From Erythrobacter sp. YT30 (GTDB lineage: Bacteria; Pseudomonadota; Alphaproteobacteria; Sphingomonadales; Sphingomonadaceae): a stretch of 64,000 nucleotides of DNA. The position numbers were made by a program, and so were the translations under genes. Shown here piece after piece: positions 47,722 to 57,042 of this stretch. The notes beneath the pieces are model-generated. The model saw only the letters and a list, made by a program, of their open reading frames with translations, was not told where the DNA came from and did no database searches. The stretch is taken from NCBI RefSeq assembly GCF_001542875.1, contig NZ_LMAF01000001.1, forward strand, positions 806,001-870,000, given 5' to 3'. The stretch's first letter is position 1. Each line of letters opens with the position of its first letter.

Positions 47722-48672
47722 TCAGAGATCGCCATCGATGGTTTCGGGGATGGTCTCCCCGGGAACCAGACCGCCTGGATAGGCTGGCCAAGCTGTGCTG
47801 CGAGTTGTAGAACTGTCAGCAAAACGAGCGTCAAGAGGCTCACGCACGTCCGCGCGCTCTGCGAGGGCGAGCCGCGCATTGGCGTAGCTATCATCGCTTA
47901 ACTGCCCTTCGGCGCGGTTCGCATAGCCATCGAAACGATCGCTTTCTTGCGCGCCGCGAAAGCCACTGCCGTAATTGAGCGCTTCGATCCGGCCATCGTT
48001 CGAGATGCGGCAATCAAAAGCTTCACCGCCTTCTATAGTGCCGCGAACGGACCAACCGCTGCCAGTGCGCTCTACGCCGTCAACATCCCTAACTGCGCCA
48101 TCACGGGCTGCGACGTCGGTGCAGGTGTCGATCGCGCCATCGATACCGATTGGTGCAACTGCTCTGCGTTGCTCTTCTGGAAAGCGTTCCTCTGCACCGC
48201 GTCCGCGATATCGCTCAACCTCAACCCCGCGCGAACGCAGATATTCAAGCTCGCGCTGTTGTTCGCGGTTTTGCTCGCGCAGTTCGCGCAGTTCCTGATC
48301 CTGTTGCCAATCGCGATCACGATCCCGCCGACGATCATAGCGGTCACGGCGATTGTTGTTGTTTGCAGCGCTTGCAATGGCGGCAATTCCGCCGATTATC
48401 GCGACACCTGCCAGAACGTCGCCAGCGCGCACGCCGCGATGCCTGCGCCAGCCGCGCCGCCATCCGCGGCCACGCCAACGGCCCCAGCGGCGCCATTCAT
48501 TGACTTCGCTAAGGCTGTCTCCCGGACGCGGGATTTCAAACTCGGTAAAGAGCGTGTTGTGCTTTGCGCTACTAAGATTGCTGGGAAGTTCCGCAGCGTG
48601 TGCGGGAGTGATTGTCATCGCGGCTGATGCCAAAAGTCCGGCCATTGCCCCGATACGCAAAGTGTGAGCCAT
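47722..48672 (-). CDS. Secreted protein with Arg-rich linker, paralogue of next gene
   Basis: About 316 residues, with a signal peptide ending near PAHA-AE; the ATG at 48672 is the one that gives it. A glycine-rich hydrophobic segment follows (GDVLAGVAIIGGIAAIASA), then an Arg/Asp/Gln-rich region likely to be coiled or disordered, then a beta-rich part with two cysteines (IDTCTD and FDCRIS). The order of elements matches the neighbouring gene at 48883-49434, which points to tandem duplication. Function unknown; an envelope-associated role is likely. Confidence 0.65.
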   Translation of the reverse strand: MAHTLRIGAMAGLLASAAMTITPAHAAELPSNLSSAKHNTLFTEFEIPRPGDSLSEVNEWRRWGRWRGRGWRRGWRRHRGVRAGDVLAGVAIIGGIAAIASAANNNNRRDRYDRRRDRDRDWQQDQELRELREQNREQQRELEYLRSRGVEVERYRGRGAEERFPEEQRRAVAPIGIDGAIDTCTDVAARDGAVRDVDGVERTGSGWSVRGTIEGGEAFDCRISNDGRIEALNYGSGFRGAQESDRFDGYANRAEGQLSDDSYANARLALAERADVREPLDARFADSSTTRSTAWPAYPGGLVPGETIPETIDGDL

Positions 48673-48809
48673 GTGTGCCCCCTTCTCGTTAATCGAATGC
48701 AGGCGGCCACCACGCGCCTTGTTGTGGCAAGTGGCATGGGGCACAAAGGCTTAGCGTTTCCTGAATAGAACCTGTCGCGCGAAGGTTTGTCCGGATAAAT
48801 CGCTCACGA

Positions 48810-48870
48810 AATGTGAAACGCCCCGAGCCTTGTCAGACCCGGAGCGCTTCCTTGACCCCACCCTAGAGGA
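48810..48870 (-). terminator. Candidate terminator after the secreted paralogue gene
   Basis: On the minus strand, AAGCGCTCCGG pairs with CTCGGGGCGTTT (several G-T pairs) downstream of the stop at 48883. The T run is short. Confidence 0.4.
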
Positions 48871-48882
48871 GTTGGTGTTTGT

Positions 48883-49434
48883 TTAGCGGAGGCCGCGAAT
48901 ACCTCGGAATTCAACATAAGGTCGGCCGCGACCATCGAACCAGCAGGTGAACCGGCCGCGATCAAATCCGCGATTTCCATAGCCATAGCCGCGACCTCTA
49001 AAGCCTTCGACTTGCATACGGCCCTTTACGCGGAAGCCATCGCGGCGGCGATCGACATCGCGGATCTCGGTCACATCGGCAAAGCGATATCCACCGAACC
49101 TGCGGGCTTGTCGCTCGGCTACGCGGACACAGCGTTCGACTGCGCGGCGGCCGTTAAAGCGGTTGCCTCTGAAATGGCGGCCTCCGCGCCAGTGGCGATC
49201 GCCGCGATCCCAGCGGCCATCACGCCAATGGCCTCGGCGATCACGGTCGCCATCAAATGCACCGGCAAGCGCGGCAATCCCACCCACAATCACTGCACCG
49301 GCGATTACGTCCCCTGCATCGATGCCGCCGCGGCGGTCATCAGCCATGGCAGGAGTGGCACTTCCGAGAGCCATCGCGCCAGCCGCGACAGTCCCGAGTG
49401 TGCCCTTGGCGAGAGTTTTCTTAAATTTCGTCAT
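48883..49434 (-). CDS. Secreted Arg/Gly-rich protein, paralogue of previous gene
   Basis: The 183-residue protein has a signal peptide (cleavage near PAMA-DD), a glycine-zipper-like segment DVIAGAVIVGGIAALAGAF, an Arg/Asp/Gly/Trp-rich middle, and a C-terminal domain with two cysteines (VERCVR and FTCWFD) around RFADVTEIRDVDRRRDGFR. The pattern matches the neighbouring larger gene, with similar order but a shorter linker. The charge composition may give phase-separating or RNA/cell-wall binding behaviour, but that is speculation. No function is known to me. Confidence 0.65.
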   Translation of the reverse strand: MTKFKKTLAKGTLGTVAAGAMALGSATPAMADDRRGGIDAGDVIAGAVIVGGIAALAGAFDGDRDRRGHWRDGRWDRGDRHWRGGRHFRGNRFNGRRAVERCVRVAERQARRFGGYRFADVTEIRDVDRRRDGFRVKGRMQVEGFRGRGYGYGNRGFDRGRFTCWFDGRGRPYVEFRGIRGLR

Positions 49435-49622
49435 AGGTTTGATCCTCGGGTTTCTCAGTGGCGGAAGAATATCCGTTCACTGTGAGAGCCTTTTAGATGA
49501 ACAAACCTGATGTGATTCTGAGCGAGATTTGCAGCGGACGTTCAGATAAATCGTATTTTACATGAACGTTCGCAGTTGGACACACTGTTCCGGATGGGCT
49601 TGCTGAACGAAACCCTTGGATG

Positions 49623-51044
49623 TCATTCTTCAAGCGCTGAAAGCACGTCTCTTGTAAATGCCGCGATATCAAAGCGCGTGCCCACCATGTCCTCCCCTCG
49701 CCGGACAATCACCACGTTGCGAGATGGAACTATGACGAGATATTGCCCACGATTGCCGCGAGCGAGAAAAGCATCGTCAGGAATGCCTTCATGAACATCG
49801 CGATCGGGATGCTTGAAGGTCCACCAACCTGCGCCATAACCGTAATTCCCGGTTTCGGGCTGAGGTCCGCTCATACGGGATACATATTCGCCCCACCCCT
49901 CAGGCAGCAGGCGTTCCCCATCAGGTAGCACCCCATCATTGAGGTATAGCTGGCCGAGCGTCGCAAGATCACGCGCAGTCGTCCAAACTTGGCTAGAGAG
50001 GACATAGTTCCCTCGAATATCTGTTTCCGCGACTGTGTCGGTCATTCCGATCTTTTCGAAAAGCTCAGGCGCTGGGTAGTATTGCAGATATCCGTCAATC
50101 GCCTTCACCGCCGTCAGAGTGTCGTTATTGGCATAGCGATACTGAGTGCCGGGCTTGGCGATCATCGGCCAATTTGTGGCGCGCTCATCAACTGTGGTCC
50201 CGCCCCAGTAGAGCGGATCAGTGCGATTGCCAGGAGTATCGGAATAGCGACCTGACGCCATGCGAAGCGCGAGATCAATGGTTATGGCATTGCGAGTATC
50301 GGTTTGACCGCCTCGTCGCCAGTAATTGATCGCGATCGGATCATCGACGCTGTATTCCCCGCTTTGCACAGCAGCACCCACGAAAGTGGCAGCAATGCTC
50401 TTCGCAACAGACCAAGTGCGCTGGGGAGTGTTTTCGCTGAAGCCGGGAGCATAACCCTCCGATACTCGCTGCCCATCCTTCAGGATGTAGATCGCTGTCG
50501 TGCGCGCCCCATCGCCATAAGTGCTGCCAGAAAACGCATCGGCTTCAATGGCAGCTAGGTCGGCCGCCGCTCCGTCAGCCGTCGGGTAATTGACCGCCGA
50601 TTCGCGGGTTCTCAGCTGCGTTAACGGCTGGCCCTCGGTGGGCTCGCTGGTGTTCTCAGGTGCGCCGATGGGCAGGACCGAACAGCCGGTATCATCACCA
50701 TAATAGGCTGCCACGCGATCAGGCATATCTTCCGCCCAGTCGACCTGCACATGTGCGATTTGTCCCGTTGGACGACGCACAATCTCATATTCAAGGTCGC
50801 GGACAATTGGATCGAGCGCGGGATAAATGCCGGTCAATTCCCATTCGTGCACGCTTTCAGGGGTTCGAGTGGTGCCCGCTGCTTCAGCATGAGCAATCGC
50901 GCTGCACAGGAAGAGCGCCTTGTAACCGGCAGCCAGCGCACGATCATATCTCGCATCAAGGCGATCCTGCTGGCTCTGTGCCTCGGCACAAGCGGACGAC
51001 AGGACGAGTGCGGCGGAAGCGGCGGTAAGCGTGAGTGTCTTCAT
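49623..51044 (-). CDS. Serine hydrolase, beta-lactamase/class C-like
   Basis: About 473 residues, with a signal peptide (cysteine at SSACAEA may be a lipidation site). The SxxK motif of penicillin-binding-type serine hydrolases stands in WSVAKSIAA, and RYANNDT may supply the YxN motif. GNRGQYLVIVPS near the C-terminus resembles the third motif region of class C-like hydrolases. The substrate is unknown: such proteins may be esterases, amidases or DD-peptidases. The first 230 residues before the domain are unusual for the family. The ATG 51044 gives the signal peptide; an open frame continues to 51158. Confidence 0.78.
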   Translation of the reverse strand: MKTLTLTAASAALVLSSACAEAQSQQDRLDARYDRALAAGYKALFLCSAIAHAEAAGTTRTPESVHEWELTGIYPALDPIVRDLEYEIVRRPTGQIAHVQVDWAEDMPDRVAAYYGDDTGCSVLPIGAPENTSEPTEGQPLTQLRTRESAVNYPTADGAAADLAAIEADAFSGSTYGDGARTTAIYILKDGQRVSEGYAPGFSENTPQRTWSVAKSIAATFVGAAVQSGEYSVDDPIAINYWRRGGQTDTRNAITIDLALRMASGRYSDTPGNRTDPLYWGGTTVDERATNWPMIAKPGTQYRYANNDTLTAVKAIDGYLQYYPAPELFEKIGMTDTVAETDIRGNYVLSSQVWTTARDLATLGQLYLNDGVLPDGERLLPEGWGEYVSRMSGPQPETGNYGYGAGWWTFKHPDRDVHEGIPDDAFLARGNRGQYLVIVPSRNVVIVRRGEDMVGTRFDIAAFTRDVLSALEE

Positions 51045-51076
51045 GAACACAGACCCTAGAGAGCACCGCCCAAAAG

Positions 51077-51110
51077 AAAAGGGCCAGCGCATTGCTGCGC
51101 CGGCCCTTTC
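51077..51110 (-). terminator. Terminator of the rpsM-rplQ operon
   Basis: AAAGGGCC-x-GCGCA / TGCGC-x-GGCCCTTT forms a long stem with a four-base loop. On the minus strand it is followed by TTTTCTTTT, which makes it a strong rho-independent terminator for rplQ. Confidence 0.92.
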
Positions 51111-51129
51111 TGTGTTTCTTCGGAGAAGT

Positions 51130-51558
51130 TTACGCTTCGGCTTCAGCGTACTCGTCAACTTCGCTCATGTCCGGACCGGAATCCTGGCCGCGCGCTTCTT
51201 CATCGCGGTCGACAAATTCGATCACGGCGATCGGAGCCGCATCGCTGTCGCGATATCCGGCCTTGATCACGCGGGTGTAGCCGCCGTCGCGATCAGAATA
51301 GCGCTCGGCCAGAACATCAAATAGCTTCTTGAGCTGCGTTTCGTCCTGCAGACGCGTCATCGCCAGACGACGGTTCGAAAGGCCACCACGCTTGGCAAGT
51401 GTCACCAGCTTTTCGACATAAGGACGAAGTTCTTTCGCCTTGGCCTGTGTGGTGATGATCTGCTCGTGCTTGATAAGAGCAGCCGCCATATTGCGGAAGA
51501 GAGCCTTGCGGTGGCCCGACTTGCGCGAGAGTTTGCGCTGTGAAATTCCGTGACGCAT
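51130..51558 (-). CDS. rplQ: 50S ribosomal protein L17
   Basis: The 142-residue L17 has the N-terminal consensus [19 protein letters not shown] and [19 protein letters not shown]. The C-terminal tail (about 20 residues, acidic) is longer than in E. coli, as often seen in alphaproteobacteria. It is the last gene of the alpha-type operon, followed by a strong terminator. Confidence 0.96.
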   Translation of the reverse strand: MRHGISQRKLSRKSGHRKALFRNMAAALIKHEQIITTQAKAKELRPYVEKLVTLAKRGGLSNRRLAMTRLQDETQLKKLFDVLAERYSDRDGGYTRVIKAGYRDSDAAPIAVIEFVDRDEEARGQDSGPDMSEVDEYAEAEA

Positions 51559-51638
51559 TTTGTTTTCCTTCGTTCGAAAAGGGCCCGTGTGAGGTAGCCC
51601 AGTGCTGGCGGCGCTTCAGGTGCGCCGCCGGAACCTGT

Positions 51639-52694
51639 TTAACCAAGAAGTTCCTGTTCCAACTTCTTCGCCATTTCTTCAATGTTCTCAGGCGGCCATC
51701 CGGGGATGTCCATGCCGAGACGCAGACCCATACTTGAGAGCACTTCCTTGATCTCGTTCAAGGACTTGCGGCCAAAGTTTGGCGTGCGCAGCATTTCGGC
51801 TTCGGTTTTCTGAACCAAATCGCCGATGTAGATGATGTTGTCGTTTTTGAGGCAGTTTGCACTGCGAACCGACAGTTCCAACTCGTCGACCTTTTTGAGG
51901 AGGTAACGGTTGAGCTGGTTTGCATCGTCTTCCTGCGGCTGAGCGGCCTGACCGATCATTGCGGACTGAGGCTGCGGGATGCCATCTTCGAAGTGGACGA
52001 ACAATGTCAGCTGGTCCTGCAAAATGCGCGCGGCATAAGCGACCGCATCGTCAGGCGTTACCGTGCCATCGGTTTCGACAGTCAGGCTCAGCTTGTCATA
52101 GTCAAGCTCCTGGCCAACACGTGCGTTTTCGACCTTGTAGCTCACCTGACGAACAGGCGAGTAGAGCGAATCCACAGGGATCAGGCCAATCGGCGCATCC
52201 GCGGGGCGGTTCTGCACGGCAGGCGCGTACCCCTTACCAACGTCAGCGGTCAGCTCCATGTTGAGCGTCGCACCTTCGTCAAGGTGGCACAGGACGAGGT
52301 CTTTGTTCATCACTTCGATGTCGCCGGTTACAGCGATATCACCTGCTTTCACTTCAGCAGGGCCAGTCATCGAAAGCTGCAGTCGCTTGGGGCCTTCGCC
52401 TTCCATCTTCAGCGCGATTTGCTTCACGTTGAGAACGATGTCGGTCACGTCTTCACGTACGCCGGCAAGCGACGAGAATTCGTGCAGTACGTTTTCAATC
52501 TTGATCGATGTGATCGCGGCGCCCTGAAGCGAGGAAAGCAGCACACGGCGCAAAGCGTTGCCAAGTGTGAGGCCAAAGCCGCGCTCAAGCGGTTCAGCGA
52601 CAAAAGTCACTTTGCGTTGCTTGTCGGAGCCTTCCTTGATTTCAAGAGCGTTGGGTTTCTTCAGTTCCTGCCAGTTCTTCGTATTGACGGACAT
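51639..52694 (-). CDS. rpoA: DNA-directed RNA polymerase alpha subunit
   Basis: The 351-residue alpha subunit has the dimerisation/assembly domain ([20 protein letters not shown]) and the C-terminal domain that contacts activators and UP elements ([28 protein letters not shown]). It is placed between rpsK and rplQ as usual, and its length is normal. Confidence 0.97.
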   Translation of the reverse strand: MSVNTKNWQELKKPNALEIKEGSDKQRKVTFVAEPLERGFGLTLGNALRRVLLSSLQGAAITSIKIENVLHEFSSLAGVREDVTDIVLNVKQIALKMEGEGPKRLQLSMTGPAEVKAGDIAVTGDIEVMNKDLVLCHLDEGATLNMELTADVGKGYAPAVQNRPADAPIGLIPVDSLYSPVRQVSYKVENARVGQELDYDKLSLTVETDGTVTPDDAVAYAARILQDQLTLFVHFEDGIPQPQSAMIGQAAQPQEDDANQLNRYLLKKVDELELSVRSANCLKNDNIIYIGDLVQKTEAEMLRTPNFGRKSLNEIKEVLSSMGLRLGMDIPGWPPENIEEMAKKLEQELLG

Positions 52695-52830
52695 GGATTT
52701 CCCCTAATTCGCTTATCGTAAGCGGTTCAAATTTTGGTGCGAGCGGCAAGCAAACTGTTGGGCGATACTGCTTGCCAAACCCGCCGGAGGGAGTGTGGGA
52801 AGCGGCGAGGCTCCCCGCACTTGAGACGGA

Positions 52831-53220
52831 TCAGACGCGGCGACGCTTGGACGGGCGCACGCCGTTGTGCGGGATCGGCGTCACATCGCGGATGGATGTG
52901 ATGTTGAAGCCCACAGCGGCCAGACCACGAAGCGCGCTTTCACGGCCCGAGCCTGGTCCTTTCACTTCCACTTCGAGAGTGCGCACACCGTGTTCTGCGG
53001 CTTTCTTGCCCGCATCATCGGCGGCAACCTGGGCTGCATAAGGGGTAGACTTACGGCTACCCTTAAAGCCCATCATGCCAGCAGAGGACCAGCTGATCGC
53101 ATTGCCCTGTGCATCGGTGATGGTGATCATGGTGTTGTTGAAGCTGGCGTTGATGTGCGCAACGCCGCTTGTGATGTTTTTACGGTCGCGGCGTCTTACT
53201 TTGCCGGGTTCGCGTGCCAT
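52831..53220 (-). CDS. rpsK: 30S ribosomal protein S11
   Basis: The 129-residue S11 has [18 protein letters not shown] at the N-terminal part and [19 protein letters not shown] at the C-terminus. It is 58 bases downstream of rpsM and belongs to the same transcript. Confidence 0.97.
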   Translation of the reverse strand: MAREPGKVRRRDRKNITSGVAHINASFNNTMITITDAQGNAISWSSAGMMGFKGSRKSTPYAAQVAADDAGKKAAEHGVRTLEVEVKGPGSGRESALRGLAAVGFNITSIRDVTPIPHNGVRPSKRRRV

Positions 53221-53278
53221 TGTTTCGGTTCCTTATTCGAAAGGGAGAAGGAAAAAGCGTATCTGAAAAATCCAGAGC

Positions 53279-53647
53279 TTACTTCTTCTTCCCAGCGATC
53301 GGCTTGGCCTTGCCCTTGCGGGTGCGGGCATTGGTGTGCGTACGCTGACCGCGAACGGGCAGCTGGTTACGGTGACGCAGGCCGCGATATGAACGCAGGT
53401 CCATCAGACGCTTAATGTTCATCGCGGTTTCACGGCGAAGGTCGCCTTCCACCATGTGATCGGCATCAATCGTCTCACGAATGCGCAGAACTTCCTCATC
53501 AGTCAGATCTTGCACGCGTGCGGTGTGCGGAATGCCAAGCTTGTCAGCGATCTGGACAGCCGTTGTGCGGCCAATCCCGTGAATATATGTCAGCGCAATA
53601 ATAACGCGCTTGTTTGTGGGGATGTTTACCCCGGCAATACGAGCCAC
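53279..53647 (-). CDS. rpsM: 30S ribosomal protein S13
   Basis: The 122-residue S13 has the consensus [14 protein letters not shown] and [18 protein letters not shown]. It starts with GTG at 53647, with GGAGAAG upstream. In most bacteria it follows secY-adk or rpmJ directly, but here nearly 400 bases and two foreign genes precede it, so it should have its own promoter. Confidence 0.97.
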   Translation of the reverse strand: MARIAGVNIPTNKRVIIALTYIHGIGRTTAVQIADKLGIPHTARVQDLTDEEVLRIRETIDADHMVEGDLRRETAMNIKRLMDLRSYRGLRHRNQLPVRGQRTHTNARTRKGKAKPIAGKKK

Positions 53648-54038
53648 TTAGTTCTTCTCCATGCTCCACAGGGCTTTGCGAATTTGATCACGGCCCTATC
53701 TCGACGCTCAAACAACTCGCCAAATTCGATCTTGCCTTAAACGACAAAAGTCCGGTTTGCGCACTGCGAGGGCAGCGGCTGCCGGACGAGATTCGAAAGT
53801 GTCGAATGAAGCGCGCGCTTACGAGGATTCGCAGCGCGCGTCAACAGGCGAGGCGAGCGCTCTGGTTCGAGCCATCAAAATGGTCCGAAACGCTCGTCTT
53901 TCAAGGGGCATGAATAGAGGAAATTTGCGGCAAAGCCAATTCCCACTTCTCCACATGCCGATTTGCGACACATCTTCTTACATTGCACGCCGCAAGAATC
54001 CTATAATTCGTTAACCATACGACTTTAATTACGGCTCT
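53648..54038 (-). other. Divergent region upstream of rpsM
   Basis: A gap of 391 bases between rpsM (minus) and the lectin-like gene (plus). It must contain a promoter for the rpsM-rpsK-rpoA-rplQ transcript. I see a GCGCGC inverted pair near 53816 and 53840, and one weak promoter candidate listed separately. No gene is recognised. Confidence 0.5.
53695..53723 (-). promoter_or_regulatory. Weak candidate promoter for rpsM operon
   Basis: On the minus strand, TTGGCG (53723-53718), 17 bases, then GATAGG (53700-53695). The -35 is fair, the -10 poor. It stands about 50 bases before the rpsM start codon. Confidence 0.25.
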
Positions 54039-55520
54039 ATGGAGAGAAGTCCCTATCAAGCTCTCTTTCGCATAAAGCGACACTGCCTTGCGATCATTGC
54101 TGTTGCGGGGCTTTTCGCGGTGCTGAATACCACTGCAGCCACCGCCGGTCGCATCGAGGCGGGTACGTTCAATTCGAACGACACGATTTCCGGGTCGCGT
54201 CTCCCCACACGGGTCAACTTCCAGCAGCCATTCGACCAGCCACCCATCGTTGTCGCGCTGCCCTCACAAAGTGGCAACAATTCTTCCACCATCAGAATCA
54301 CGAACGTCACGACAACCGGCTTTGACGAACTGGCGCTCGAGCCCGACAATTGGGACGGGCGCCATATATCGATGGCGATCCAGTATATTGCAGTGGAGCC
54401 GGGCCGCCATGTGCTGCCCGATGGCACTGTGATCGAAGCAGGCCGAGTAACGCTTTCCAATGTGCAGTTCGGCACAGGCTTTACAGGTGGAACGCGTAGC
54501 TGGGCCAATATCACCTTTTCTCAGCCAATTTCAGGCACGCCCATGGTTGTGCATCATCTGCAAACCGCAAACAGCGAGACCCGCAATGTCGCAAGCCAAA
54601 GCTCCCGGCCGCATATCTCCTCGATTGCACAAAACCTGAGCGCGACCGGATTTCAGCTCGCGATTGATCGCAGCCAGGCCAATAGCGGCCCCTTCCCATC
54701 AGCTGAACAAATCGGCTGGATCGCTTTTCCAGCGGGCTTGAACAGCAGTTTTCCCGATACGGGCGGGACGACAATCAATTGGAGCACTCGCAACACCCCC
54801 GCCAACATACGCGGCTGGGACAATGGTTGCTTTACGAATTCGCACGGCCTGACAGGTGCCAGCAATCCAATTGTGATTGCGAAAAAGATCTCTCGAAACA
54901 ACGATGATGGCGGTTGGCTGCGTTACTGCACGATCAACTCGAATACCATTTCGCTGAGGGTTGATGAAGACCGGAATCAGGATAACGAACGCGGCGTGGC
55001 GGTTGCCGATGCAGAAAGCGCGTCCATCATTGCATTCTCCCAAAGTTTCCATGCCAATCTGGCAGCATCTCTGGACGTGGTAAAAGCACGCACGGCCACT
55101 GATGACGGGCTTGGAGGTGCATTTGGTATTCCCGATGCGATCGTCACCTATCTCATCACCGTAACCAATTCTGGCAATGCCCCGCCCAATCTTGGCAGTG
55201 TGCTTGTGACCGAGGAACTGCCTGCCGAACTGGCGCTGGTGTTGAGCGATTTTGCGGGGCCAGGCTCGGGACCAATCGTTTTCACCGATGGCGCGCCGCC
55301 CACTGGCATGACCTGCACCTTCGTCTCGTTTGCGAGCACTACGGATTGCTTTGAATTCTCACAGGACGGCGTGAACTTTTCGTATCAGCCCGTTGATAGC
55401 GGAGACGGAACCGATCCGAGCGTTCGCTTTATCCGCATTCGCCCCACAGGTTTCATGTTTGGCGACACGGGTAGCGGCGATCCGGCCTTTACGTTGAACC
55501 TGCGTGCGCAAGTGCAATAG
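54039..55520 (+). CDS. Secreted H-type-lectin-like protein with DUF11-like C-terminal domain
   Basis: The 493-residue protein has a signal peptide (cleavage near TAATAG-RI). The N-terminal part has two copies of an H-type-lectin-like repeat (RVNFQQPFDQPPIVVALPS with ITNVTTTGFDE, and NITFSQPISGTPMVV), which in other proteins bind sugars. The C-terminal region ASLDVVKARTATDD...VTYLITVTNSGN resembles the DUF11/conserved-repeat domain of surface proteins. It probably lies in the periplasm or at the cell surface. It is antiparallel to the ribosomal operon and interrupts it. The start is fairly sure because it gives the signal peptide. Confidence 0.72.
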   Translation: MERSPYQALFRIKRHCLAIIAVAGLFAVLNTTAATAGRIEAGTFNSNDTISGSRLPTRVNFQQPFDQPPIVVALPSQSGNNSSTIRITNVTTTGFDELALEPDNWDGRHISMAIQYIAVEPGRHVLPDGTVIEAGRVTLSNVQFGTGFTGGTRSWANITFSQPISGTPMVVHHLQTANSETRNVASQSSRPHISSIAQNLSATGFQLAIDRSQANSGPFPSAEQIGWIAFPAGLNSSFPDTGGTTINWSTRNTPANIRGWDNGCFTNSHGLTGASNPIVIAKKISRNNDDGGWLRYCTINSNTISLRVDEDRNQDNERGVAVADAESASIIAFSQSFHANLAASLDVVKARTATDDGLGGAFGIPDAIVTYLITVTNSGNAPPNLGSVLVTEELPAELALVLSDFAGPGSGPIVFTDGAPPTGMTCTFVSFASTTDCFEFSQDGVNFSYQPVDSGDGTDPSVRFIRIRPTGFMFGDTGSGDPAFTLNLRAQVQ

Positions 55521-55546
55521 GATTTAGCCGAGCGCTGGTGCGTTGA

Positions 55547-56248
55547 TTATTCGAGCTCAGCCTCTTGTGACAAATCGCCGAAGGCATCTTCTACAGAGGG
55601 CTTAGTCTCTTCTTCCTCGTCGCTTGGCGTTTCATCCTCGGCTGCTTCTGCATCGCCCACTTCTTCTTGAGGGGCAAGATCGGTTTGCGGTCCCGAGACG
55701 CGGCCGAGCTTATCGACAAGACCTGACAATTGCTGGCTCATCACTCCATCCACCGCCTTGGCAATCTCGGCCACTTCGTATCGCATTTCGCCGCCGACAT
55801 TATACTCCCACACGATCCGCGTGCCTTCATCGACTTCGCTGATCGCAATGGTGAGAATGCCCGTGACCGGCTCGCTTTGAAGCGGCCCCAGAGCCCCACG
55901 CATTCTGAGCGCGCTTTCTGGATAGGCCTGGATCACCTGCATATGCTCAACGCTCCCTTCGAGCGTGAAGCGGTCGGGTTCGTCAACCTCCGGGATTTTC
56001 TCGCAGAAGCATCCGCCCGCTTGCGGCATTAGCGTCAGATTGCCGGCATCGCCTGACCAGGTGTGATCTGAATTCCACCAATCCGCTGGAGAAATCAGAG
56101 AGAGCCAAACGGCCTTGGGTGTCGCTTCGACAACCGCCTCATCGCGCGTGGTGAAACCATTGTCAGTCGTTCGCGTGACTTCCGCTTGCACTGGCGCAGC
56201 AGCCAAGGCACCACCAAGGGCGATGATACGAGTAAGGTTGTTCAGCAT
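55547..56248 (-). CDS. Secreted SRPBCC/polyketide-cyclase-like protein
   Basis: The 233-residue protein has a signal peptide (cleavage near APVQA-EV). Residues about 35-185 fit the SRPBCC fold (TTRDEAVVEATPKAVWLSLI, and WEYNVGGEM), a hydrophobic ligand-binding pocket fold. The C-terminal 50 residues are very acidic (runs of Glu and Asp). The ligand is unknown. The gene follows adk on the same strand with about 80 bases between, so it may be read from the ribosomal operon; it is convergent with the lectin-like gene (26 bases). Confidence 0.72.
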   Translation of the reverse strand: MLNNLTRIIALGGALAAAPVQAEVTRTTDNGFTTRDEAVVEATPKAVWLSLISPADWWNSDHTWSGDAGNLTLMPQAGGCFCEKIPEVDEPDRFTLEGSVEHMQVIQAYPESALRMRGALGPLQSEPVTGILTIAISEVDEGTRIVWEYNVGGEMRYEVAEIAKAVDGVMSQQLSGLVDKLGRVSGPQTDLAPQEEVGDAEAAEDETPSDEEEETKPSVEDAFGDLSQEAELE

Positions 56249-56329
56249 GGCAAAGCGTTCTCCCGTCAGGAGACCCTAAGCAAACCGATCAATCAGGGTA
56301 AAGCCTGAAAAGCTGACGCCCGTCCGAGC

Positions 56330-56977
56330 TTACGTAAGAATAGCGTCAATCGCGTCAGCGACCTCATCAATACCAGCCATGCCATCGACACGGGTGACGA
56401 TCCCGCGCGCCTCGTAACCTGGAAGGATGGGCGCGGTCTCATCGCGATAGACACCCATGCGTTTGCGCACGGTTTCCTCGTTATCGTCGGGACGACGCTT
56501 GAATTCGGTAGAACCACAAGTGTCGCATACGCCCTCTTTCGAAGGCGGGTTCGCTGTGTCGTGATAAAGCGCGCCGCAGTTGGCACACGAGAAACGACCA
56601 CAAATACGCTCGACCAGAGCGTCTTCATCCACGTCAAGTTCAATAACGTGATCGAGCGAACGACCATTCTTGGCAAGGATCCGGTCAAGATCACCTGCCT
56701 GCGCAGCAGTGCGCGGATATCCGTCGAATATCGCGCCCTGATCTGCAGGCATTGCAGCAAGGTTCTCATCAATCAGCGAAGAGACAATCTCGTCCGACAC
56801 AAGTTCGCCGCGATCCATCACGGCTTTGGCTTCCAGCCCGACAGGCGTCTCAGCTTTGACAGCGGCCCGCAGCATGTCGCCGGTGGAAAGCTGCTTCATC
56901 CCGTGGCGTTCAACCAGCCCGGCGCTCTGCGTACCCTTGCCAGCCCCGGGAGGGCCAAGAAGAATGATGTTCACCAA
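56330..56977 (-). CDS. adk: Adenylate kinase
   Basis: The 215-residue enzyme balances AMP, ADP and ATP. The P-loop is GPPGAGKGTQ, and FDGYPRTAAQA is the family signature. The LID domain has four cysteines (CANC, CDTC), as in zinc-binding adenylate kinases, whereas E. coli Adk lacks them. Its position after secY is the usual spc-operon order. Confidence 0.97.
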   Translation of the reverse strand: MVNIILLGPPGAGKGTQSAGLVERHGMKQLSTGDMLRAAVKAETPVGLEAKAVMDRGELVSDEIVSSLIDENLAAMPADQGAIFDGYPRTAAQAGDLDRILAKNGRSLDHVIELDVDEDALVERICGRFSCANCGALYHDTANPPSKEGVCDTCGSTEFKRRPDDNEETVRKRMGVYRDETAPILPGYEARGIVTRVDGMAGIDEVADAIDAILT

Positions 56978-57042
56978 CGCATCCCCTGTTCCTGCGCGCC
57001 TCTCTCACGCGCATTCCTGTAACTTCGAAAAGCCCTTGTGCG

